Shown one piece after another: positions 55,880 through 64,000 of a stretch of 64,000 bases of DNA (positions are counted from its first letter, which is position 1; every line of letters starts with the position of its first letter). The translations under genes and the position numbers were made by a program. The notes under the pieces are model-generated. The model searched no databases. It was not told where the DNA came from and saw only the letters and a program-made list of their open reading frames with translations. The DNA is from Paramarasmius palmivorus (Eukaryota > Basidiomycota > Agaricomycetes > Agaricales > Marasmiaceae): contig JAYKXP010000178.1 in the NCBI GenBank assembly GCA_037176845.1, positions 22,140 to 86,139 on the forward strand, in the 5' to 3' direction.

Positions 55880-57190
55880 AAAATGCAAAACAAGTAGCTA
55901 AAGTAGCAGGTACAAGGAAAACCATATCTTAGATCATGAGATATAGGCCAGATATTGACATGGGGTAAGTTGGAGGACCTGGATACATTAAATACAAGCC
56001 TGGGGACACCAAATAGTACATAGATTGGTGGGATAATGGTGCTTAAATATCAAAAATACTGAAAATCTCCGAAATTAGGGGAATAAAATTACAGGATGGG
56101 GTGTAATGCAGCTAGGGCTTAGATATTATGGATGAAGGATGATATATATGTTTCCTTGATGGGTTTACAATCCTGGAGAGCTGCCTATTTTTCCAGATTT
56201 ATTACAGCTAAATTCGCTTTTTTTGGATATGGGTAATACTATACCACAGGGAATGATTGGGATGGGATAATTCTTGTTCATAACCCACTCTAGGGTGTAT
56301 AGATGATGAATATATACTTGCCCAAGCACTCCTGTATCTGCAACATCTTGTTTAATCCAATGTATTGTACAGTTATGTAACACAGACAGTAGTACACAAA
56401 TAGCACCTCAGGGAAGCATCCCAGCACCAAGGGAAGTTCAGAATCAAGTTCAGGCACCCAAAATACACTTTCCTACCATGAAAGGACATTTTTTGATTAC
56501 ATCTGTATGTTGCTACATAAAAAATACATAAAAAATTGGATTTTTAGGGGTTTTTTTGTACTGGAGCATGGGGATTGCTCCTAAAATCACCAAAAATGAA
56601 TGAGAGACTGTTAAATATGCATAGAACAGGAATATCCATTGCCTTCATGTATCCCATGACAGGAATCCTTATGCCAGACTGATCAATTCTTGCACAATTA
56701 CAGAAAACATGTAATATGGATGTAGTATTTCAGGGAGTGAACTGGGAGCTTGGGGAGCCTCAAAATTGCATTCAGAATGAAAAATCAGTCAAGAATACAT
56801 CCAGAGTTGAAGGAAATCCATCCACAATTGACTTCAATATGCATACATCAATTTAAATGCACAAGTCTATGTGCAATATATGTTTACTTTAAACATAAAA
56901 CTTGTCAGATACATATATCAAGATTGTAATCCCACCCAGGGAACATATATATCATCTCTCATCCACAATATCTAAGCCCCAGCTTCCTTACATCTTATAC
57001 TGTAATTTTATTCCCCCAATTTCGGAGATTTTCAGTATTTTAGATATTTAAACACCATTATCCCACTAAACTATGTACTATTTGATATGCCCAGGCTTGT
57101 ATTTAATGTATCTAGGTCCTCCAACTCACCCCATGCCAATATCTGCCCTGTATCCCATGATTCAAAAGCTTATTTTCCAGTTACACTCTG
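55880..57190. repeat. R1 repeat with fold-back arms, nested in the right Helentron-like copy
   Basis: Inverted counterpart of 18890-20160, with arms around 55930-56160 and 56925-57165 and the same interior landmarks. Confidence 0.7.
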
Positions 57191-57682
57191 TTTACACTTT
57201 TTGTACTGCTTTTCTGCATATAATATTATTACCAAATAGAGTGGTAATGTCTCTTAAGTATAGGAGAGTTCAATACACTCCAGTAGTCCCAAAATCCAAT
57301 CCTTAGCTGCTTAATTTACACTATAATAGCATACCAGTAGCTGAACTGCAGGTCTAGAGGGCGTGGGAATTATTCAAAACCTAAGAAAGGCCAGCCTTTA
57401 ACTTTATTTTGATAGCTGGTTACTTGTAACACTGATATATAACCCAGATTTAAGCTATCAAGCAGTATATTTGTACTCCTCCTGTGAGGTTTACTCATAA
57501 CGACTGGGTAGCACATTGGAATCAGCACTTATCATTAGGCGCTTATCATCAGGCGCTAATCACCTTCGGACATAAAATTGCCGATTATCGTCGGATCATC
57601 GGAGGCCCTCTTAACGTCTGAATTTTTTGGCTGGGACTCGGTGATAAAGAACGAATTCTCATTTCATGTCGAATTCGTAACT

Positions 57683-58760
57683 TGTTCCAAATCCTCAACT
57701 ATACCGCTTTTAGACAATGCCTAACAACAATATCCTCCCGAAAAACCCTTCGAAAGATCCTTCCAGACAGTTCACCAGACGACTTTGCCTCACCGGGTTA
57801 CTTTTCAGCTAATCTATCAAACTCTATCTGTGTAAAGCTTACCTCAACCCAACGAGCAGCTCTACATTGATACACCTTCCCAATTGAATCGGCTACACTG
57901 CGTGTACTCTTGAATGACCAATGAATTAATGATGGCCAAGTAAGCGGTACAGACCCTAGGATGGAAATTGACCCTGAGACAGGGCAGATTACTAGTTTGT
58001 GCTCTGCTTTAATGATCTTGCTACACAGTCACTCAGTACTTGGAGAACAGCTAGCAGAAACTACACCGCATCGTTTGGCCCAGATTGATACAACACCTAT
58101 AGGTTAGGGACACAATTTCGATGGACCTAGCGAATGCGGACCATATAAGATCAACTACCCTGACCTATGAGAAACAGATATTCATCAACACTATTACAGT
58201 GCGTGTCATGTTTCCTTGCTTGTGAACCAATCTTACCTCGCATCACTCTCGTCTGAGGCTGGGGTCCAGAACATGGTGTTGTTGGCTTTCCATCCAAGTC
58301 TAATCCTTCCCAGACTTAGTTGATTCTGGCAAGAGTTGGCATCTCGTTCATCTTGACAGACCACTGAGCAGTAAGTGGGCGTGAACCTGTGTGAGTATCT
58401 TTGAAAGATAGGCAATTGACTATGCTAACCATTCTGCAGCTGCACATACAGTTGCCATTCAAGGTGACCATACCTTCCAGTGCAATGCTGTTATTGAGTA
58501 TTCGGATTTGTTTGTCATGCAGATGTCAGGGTGTAGCAGAAGTGATTTAGCTATCATTGAGGTTGCTATCACCCACAATCCCAGCACGCAACTCAAGCAC
58601 AGGTCAAGTTTGTATGTTCCTCAATATCTGGATTACTGCTGTACAATAATCCTGTCAGCTCTAGACGTGCTGCCCGGTGAATCAGAGCATTGTGCTGTTT
58701 GTTTTGTATATTGAAATGTCGTACTGCATCGCAGGGCGCTAAAGAACCAGCTCTAAGAGT
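57683..58760. other. No recognisable gene
   Basis: Target-side DNA between the right Helentron-like copy and the mariner-type element. The frames are short (up to 68 codons) and without motifs. Confidence 0.5.
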
Positions 58761-58762
58761 TA

Positions 58763-58799
58763 AGGTAGGCCACAAGCGGAACTGGGAACATCACATGAT
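58763..58799. repeat. Left TIR of the Tc1/mariner-type element
   Basis: 37 bp, complementary to 63584-63620 except at position 10 (A here, G there). Confidence 0.92.
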
Positions 58800-58911
58800 G
58801 TGACCTTCCTGTGACTGGCCCCTAATTTGAGCGCTTGCACGTGAGCTTTACATGAAGCGCTGGACCTCTGCCAATGCTATCTCTGTGCGATTACAGCCTC
58901 TATATATATCT

Positions 58912-61409
58912 CTATGTAATCTTATGTTTATCTAACTCCTCTAGAATATTATCTGGGATGGTGTGATGACCACGATATTTTTTTGCAGCCCACGCCGCCT
59001 GGTTTCCATTGAGTCCCTTCCTATAGGCATTCATGAAACGGAGAGTATGAGTTGAAAACCTTAAATAGAGCTGTTGAAAAAAGGTAAATACTAATTGACA
59101 GCATGCTTACCTTCACATGGATTCAATTGGGACCGCATTAAGGCATTCTCGGACATTTTTGTCAAGGTCTTCTGGTTTTGATGAGGGGGGGCAGAGTCGA
59201 TAGAGCCTCTTTACATACCCCCAGCACTGCTCAATTGGGTTGAGCTCACAATGAAATTTGGGAATGAAAACAACACGAAAACCACGTTCCATGCATGCAG
59301 TCTCGAGTAGAGAGGGATAGTTTGCGAAATCCGGTTGATTGAATAGAGTTCAGCGGCAGCAACAGAACTCCTTACCCAGGGGACACTTCTTGAACGAATT
59401 GGTGTCGCATTGAAGCTTCATTTTGTAAGGAAGCCCACGCTCTTGAAGGATCCAAGCAATGCCTTTGAACATCCCTCGGTAATCATAATCGGGATGTTCT
59501 TTGGGCAAGTCATCTGGGAAATAAAGTGGCTGATCAGTTCCATCAGCAAATTTCGCATTTCGCATGCGGATCTTCTTCTTCTCGTACTTGCCATCCTGGC
59601 CATAGACATGATCTCCCTTCTCGTTGAAGACATTGACCTCCAGAGCGAAATTTGAGGATGGAAATTTAGGCATCTTGGATGCAGAGAGTGCGTCCTCAGC
59701 CCGTTTGCGGTGTGTAGTAGCATTATCATAAATGAATATGTGGTCTTCATCTGGATAATGCTTGGAGAGAATGTCCATGGCGGTGTGTACCTGAGCAAGG
59801 ATGTGTTTGTTTTCAAAGTAACCGTCTTTCCCCTTTCCTGCAGAAAAATATTCCTGAGCACTCTCCTTTCCATCAGGCGAACGAAGCCAGCCATAGTCAG
59901 CTGACATGAAATCCGCCACCATAAGGGACACGCCTTCCCCTTTTTCATATGGTGTTGCCTTCTCGAGCTTGTGGACCCAGCGAAGCTTGCGCCTGTCATG
60001 GGTGTAAAATGTTGACTTGTCATGGTACCAAAAAACAACACGCTTGGTGGCAGCATTGGGATGATCTTCCGGTGCGTGTTCGGTAACCCACCTGCGCATC
60101 CGAGCTTCGTATTCCTTTAATGTGGGGAGGAAAGTGAAATCCCGGTAATAGACGACATCAATCTGCTCATGTCCATCAACATACTGGCCCCTGGGATTTT
60201 GAATCCACCGATACCCCATCTTCTTCATCCATCTCTGTGCAGTTGCTAAGGAGATAGTCTTCTTGCGCTTCAGTCTTGCAAGAACTTCTGGTTTTGCACA
60301 GTAATGCACAATATCTGAAGCCTGGCAATACTTCCCCTTCTCCATTAAAACTGTGTGTAGTTCCTGGACAAAATCTTCATCATCAATCAAGGAGCGTCCA
60401 CAAATCCCGTAACAATGAGTTGGTATCTTCTTGTTGTCCTCCATAAAAGTGCGTGTCCATTTCCGTAACCGCTCTGCCGCCGCCTTCCCCGCGTGAAGAC
60501 TCCGTGCTGTATACAGTGATGCATTCATCCATTCAGACTGCCCGGGTTTGGCAGCCCTCTGCATTTTGATGTAGTTGAATAGGAAAAGCATCATCCCTTC
60601 AAGCCAAGCTGTTGTATTCTTGTCAAAGGGTGGATCCTTGAAGCCTTGCTTTTTGTCCCCTAACGGCTTGCAAGGCGGCTTCAATAATCGACGTATTTGG
60701 TGGCGAACTTCTCCGGCTTCTTCAATACTTGGCGGAAATGAGAAAATCCCCTTCCTCTTTTGTCTCTCCTCTCCCCAATCATCCTCTTCATCATCACTAT
60801 CATCAATCGGCATCTCCAGGTCAGACTCGTTCCCCACCTCTACTCCCTCAACCGACACACTGGAAGCAAAGTGGACCTGAGGACATTCAGTTGGTTCTGA
60901 TGTACCAGAAAAGGAAAAGGAATGTGTAATTACTGATGGTGTGGTTGGGACTTCTTCAATGTACCGGCCTTCCAGCTCATCTCTTCCAGGTATATCTCCC
61001 CAAAATGTATCTTCCCCATTCCAAAATGCTGATAGATCATTCTCTGAGCCCTCTAAGCATTCCTTGTCCTCTACAGATACACGCGACGCGTGTTTGCAGG
61101 AAGGTTTGATGACATCTGCCATTGTCAATTCACGGGAAGGGGAAGATGCCATACGTGATGCTTCTTCGTGGGTACTGCTCGGGGCTGAAGAAGATGAATT
61201 GGGTGTTGTGTTCGCATCACGTCTGGGTGATTTTCGTGAGTTTACAAGGTCCTGAGTGTGTCAAGTATTCAGTAACAATGTCATTTTGAGTTGAGATCAT
61301 TACGCACATTTTCCTTGTCTCCCTCGGGTTTCTTTCTCTTTACGGTACCTGCTATTGCTTTCCCAACATTTTGCACAAGCCCAGAGAACCATTTTTTCAC
61401 GTAGGGCAT
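58912..61409 (-). pseudogene. Tc1/mariner-type DDE transposase, three exons, two premature stops
   Basis: Exons on the minus strand: 61409-61308 (ATG at 61409), 61251-59111 and 59059-58912 (TAG). Introns of 56 and 51 nt have GT..AG ends and all phases fit (102, 2141, 148 nt). An acidic N-terminal region is followed by helix-turn-helix-like segments, then MGYRWIQNPRGQYVDGHEQ. The DDE core has candidate catalytic residues in HDKSTFYTHD and IFIYDNATTH, and a Glu in HCELNPIEQCWGYVKR (codon 59232-59230). The tail has RFMNAYRKGLNGNQAAWAAKKYRGH. Two TGA codons interrupt it, at 59352-59350 (after CCCR) and 59115-59113 (after ESM). In both places the context fits CGA (Arg) before a C-to-T change. The first stop removes the third catalytic residue, so this copy should be inactive; the longest open part is 600 codons from an internal ATG at 61152. 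Confidence 0.88.
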
Positions 61410-61464
61410 GGAAAATACACACGTCTCTTGACACCGTGAACGCATCGAGTTTGTTGATCAACGG

Positions 61465-63401
61465 TAGGGTTTCTACTTGCTTGCTGTGCTGTGCTACTGC
61501 TATGCTCCAAGCAGCTAAGGCTTATGTGCTTTACAAAGCATGTAAGCTTAATTGCTTTTGCTGTGCTTTTATGTGCTAGCAGCTAAAGCATGCTGAAGCA
61601 GATAATAAATATGCATAAATATGGATCAGAGACCATTCACTGTGCATAGAACAGGAATATTCATTGCCTTCATGAATCCCACAACAGAAATCCTTATGCT
61701 AGATGCATCAATTCTTGCACAATTACAGAAAACATGTAATGTTGATGTAGTATTATAGGAAGTGATCTGGGAGCTTTGACAACCTCAGAATTGAATTCAG
61801 GGTGAAAAACCACTTAAGAAATGATTCAGGGTTGAAAGGAATGCAATCACTGTAGCTTGAGATATGTCAAAGTTGACTTTATCACATATACTTATGCATT
61901 TAACTTGATATATGCATAATGAAGTCATTTGTGGATGGATTTCCTTCAACCCTGGATGTATTCTTGACTTGTTTTTCACCCTGAATTCAATTTTGAGGTT
62001 TTCCAAGCCCCCAGACCACACCTTGCAATACTACATTCATATTACATGTTTTCTGTAATTGTGCAAGAATTGATGCATGTGGCATATGGATTCCTGTCAT
62101 GGGATTCATGGAGGCAATTGATATTCCTGTTCTGTGCATAGTGAATGGGCTTCCATTCATTTTTGGTGATTTTAGGAGCAATCCCCATGCTCCAGTATAA
62201 AAAAACCCCTAAAAATGTAATTTTTTGGATAGCAACATACAGATGTATTTAAAAAATGTTCTTTCATAGTAGGAAAGTGTATTTTGGATGCATGAACTCA
62301 ATTCTGAACTTCCCTTGGTGCTGGGATGCTTTCCTGAGGTGCTATTGTATTACTGCCTGTATTATATAACTGTACAATACATTGGGTTGAACAAGGTGTT
62401 GCACATACAGGAATGCTTGGGCAGCTATGTAGTCATTATCTATACAATTTATTGTGGGTTATAAACAAGTCTTAGCCTATTCCACTCATTTCCTGTGGTG
62501 TAGTATTACCAATATCTGAAAAAAAGCAAATTTGAGTGTAGTAAATCTGAAAAAATAGCTAGCTCCCCAAGACTCTAAACCCATCCAGGAGACATATATA
62601 TCATCTCTCATCCACAATATCTAAGCTCCAGCTGCACTACATCCCATCCTGTAATTTTATTCCTCCAATTTCGGGGATTTTCAGTATTTTGGATGTTTCA
62701 GCACCATCATCCCACTAATCCACATACTATTTGGTGTTCCCAGGCTTTTATTTAATATATCTAGGTCCTCCAACTTACCCCATGTCAATATCTGGCCTGT
62801 AGCCCAAGATCCAATATGCCATTTTCCTGAATTACCATATTTAGACCACTTTTTTTGCATTTCTCTGCCCCTCAATTGTAGGGGCATGCTTTTAGGATAT
62901 ATTAGAACATATTTCTCTAAAAATTCACTTTCTATAGCTCTCCAGCATGCCCCAATAGCCCCCAGCAGAAGTTGATCATATCAAGTATAGTGTTGCCCAT
63001 CATTACATTTCCTCATTTGCAGATACTTTTGGACATGCACCAACTCTTCCACATAGACATAAATGATGTATTACTTCATATATCTGTTCAATAAATTTGT
63101 AAACATGCTCCTACAGTGTTGTAGCCAGAAAAAAACAGATAGACATTCATTGTTGCATATGGACATGCAATAGGCACTTATATGATGCTAACTATACCTC
63201 TCCTCTACTCCTCCAATATAACATGGATCTATCATTATATTATACTAAAATCATATTGGCTTAGCTGCTATAAAGCTGCTTCAAGCACATAATAGCAGCT
63301 TACACTAAATGCTTTTCCAAAGCATTTAGTGTTAGCTGCTAAGGAATTATGTGCTTTGCTGTGCTAATTAGCTGCTTGGAGCACAGCAATTAGAAACCCT
63401 A
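61465..63401. mobile_element. hAT-like non-autonomous element nested in the mariner-type transposon
   Basis: Perfect 11-bp ends TAGGGTTTCTA..TAGAAACCCTA are flanked by the 8-bp direct repeat ATCAACGG (61457-61464 and 63402-63409), the target duplication size of hAT transposons. Both ends are crowded with AAGCAGC/GCTGCTT and AGCAGCTAA subterminal motifs, as in hAT elements. The interior is an R1 repeat (about 61620-62990) and encodes no transposase. It sits 55 bp upstream of the start codon of the mariner-type transposase. Confidence 0.9.
61620..62990 (-). repeat. R1 repeat inside the hAT-like element
   Basis: Minus-strand copy with the same landmarks as 29040-30185 (for example ..GATGATATATATGTCTCC..). 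A second, inverted partial segment at 61620-61850 mirrors about 61920-62160 (CATTCACTGTGCATAGAACAGG), making another fold-back. Confidence 0.7.
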
Positions 63402-63583
63402 ATCAACGGTCACTAACGTATTTGGGCTTCAACTTAGCGGAAAATCAAAATTTGACAAAAGCGGCTCCGTTACGGCCTGGAGATTGATTTTGGCAAGGCC
63501 TTAACGGAGCCCGATTTGGGTATTTTTGCTATCTACTGACATTGAAGTAAAGACACAATTTTTGCTCAATTTTGTCACGCTTT

Positions 63584-63620
63584 ATCATGTGATGTTCCCA
63601 GTTCCGCTTGCGGCCTACCT
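63584..63620. repeat. Right TIR of the Tc1/mariner-type element
   Basis: 37 bp, complement of 58763-58799 with one mismatch, followed by TA. Confidence 0.92.
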
Positions 63621-63622
63621 TA

Positions 63623-64000
63623 TTTGGCTCTATTTGAAATGTAAAGCAATCACGTGAATAAGGAGCAGAGAGACCCGGGCAAGCCAGGTAACATTAAGAG
63701 CTCATATTTCAACACCTTATTATACACACAACTCTGAACACTATCCTGATTGCTGCTTAGCACCAAATGTGTTCTGTGTCATGTTTAAAGCTTCACAAGA
63801 TGGACTCATGGAAATTGTGCTGGCAGGCAAGCTTCTTAAAAAGGCAACTCATGTCGAGCCACTCAAACTCTGGCTCGAAGTGGAGCTTGGCTCAAGGTCT
63901 CAAGCTGTCCAAATTTGTCTGGCTTGAATTTGCTCAAATCAGCTCACTGCATCACTAGACAGAGAAGTTAGAACCCAGACAGTCAACTAAACAGGTAATA
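63623..64000. other. No recognisable gene
   Basis: Target-side DNA right of the mariner-type element. A short plus-strand frame (63767-63958) has no recognisable motif. Confidence 0.5.

Larger units (their letters stand above)
53001..57682 (-). mobile_element. Helitron2/Helentron-like element, right copy
   Basis: 4,682-bp copy in inverse orientation to 18362-24361. The 5' end (minus strand, 57682) reads AGTTACGAATTCG with the GAATTCGT partner of the stem. The 3' end contains CGAATTCGT (53049-53041), the hairpin GCACCC/GGGTGC (within 53040-53015) and the terminus CCCAAG at about 53002. The internal CGAATTCGT is an exact inverted match to the 5' terminus and sits about 40 bp from the 3' end, giving asymmetric terminal inverted repeats. 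The only coding sequence is the helicase-USP frame. The upstream 2.6 kb hold an R1 repeat, a tRNA-like segment and a GC hairpin instead of a Rep domain, so mobilisation would need proteins from elsewhere. The copy lacks the 1,327-bp insertion of its partner. Confidence 0.72.
58763..63620 (-). mobile_element. Tc1/mariner-type DNA transposon with nested insertion
   Basis: 37-bp terminal inverted repeats (AGGTAGGCCACAAGCGGAAC.. at 58763-58799 and the complement at 63584-63620, one mismatch) are flanked by TA at 58761-58762 and 63621-63622, the target duplication of Tc1/mariner elements. The element encodes a three-exon transposase on the minus strand (58912-61409) and contains a hAT-like insertion at 61465-63401. 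Without that 1,937-bp insert and its 8-bp duplication the element would be about 2.9 kb. Confidence 0.92.

Noticed and set aside
18362..57682. Segmental inverted duplication or assembly palindrome as the origin of the paired copies
   Set aside because: Similarity stops at the element termini on both sides and the left copy alone has the 1,327-bp insert, so two independent insertions are simpler.
59418..60056. 212-codon minus-strand frame overlapping the mariner-type transposase
   Set aside because: Alternative frame of the transposase gene, without any recognised motif.

Overview
The window looks like a transposon-saturated stretch of a filamentous basidiomycete (probably Agaricomycete) chromosome. 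Three observations support this. Remnants of KDZ transposases (one with its CxC2 cysteine cluster) and a Plavaka/CACTA-like transposase are families typical of Agaricomycetes. Credible introns are about 48-60 nt with GT..AG ends. The DNA is AT-rich, CpG-poor and full of premature stops. I found no bacterial gene, rRNA, canonical tRNA or CRISPR array. Gene starts at window edges and in decayed exons are often uncertain.

Layout. (1) 1-5.6 kb: a partial unrecognised gene, a tRNA-headed SINE-like repeat, then a KDZ transposase pseudogene bracketed by two inverted ~0.94 kb LTR-like arms. (2) 5.7-6.7 kb: an unrecognised gene (minus strand) whose reading frame stays open across two 48-nt introns. 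(3) 6.8-11.3 kb: a Ty1/copia element with one LTR, a polypurine tract and an almost intact pol, but a chimeric N-terminus and no 5' LTR. (4) 11.3-18.36 kb: no recognisable gene. (5) 18.36-24.36 kb and, inverted, 53.00-57.68 kb: two copies of a Helitron2/Helentron-like element encoding the C-terminal part of a Pif1-type helicase fused to a USP-like cysteine protease. (6) 24.4-36.4 kb: solo copia LTR, Plavaka remnant, three copies of a dispersed repeat called R1 here, and a CxC2-KDZ pseudogene. (7) 36.4-39.85 kb: a decayed 3.4 kb palindrome. (8) 39.95-51.3 kb: a Ty3/gypsy element (minus strand) apparently split by about 7.4 kb of unrelated plus-strand, intron-containing sequence that itself carries a 274-bp TA-flanked MITE. 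(9) 58.76-63.62 kb: a Tc1/mariner-type element with 37-bp TIRs and TA target duplications; its three-exon transposase carries two CGA-to-TGA type stops, and a hAT-like element with an 8-bp target duplication sits 55 bp upstream of its start codon.

The most interesting unit is the pair of inverted Helentron-like copies. They have asymmetric terminal inverted repeats, a 5' stem, a 3' hairpin, a cargo of older repeats, and a helicase-USP fusion that is fully open only in the right copy. The left copy was later disabled by nonsense changes and a 1,327-bp insertion with an AT target duplication. Apart from that open fusion ORF, most coding sequences here are relics. Together they record successive transposition, nesting, template switching and CpG-biased mutation rather than an operational gene cluster.
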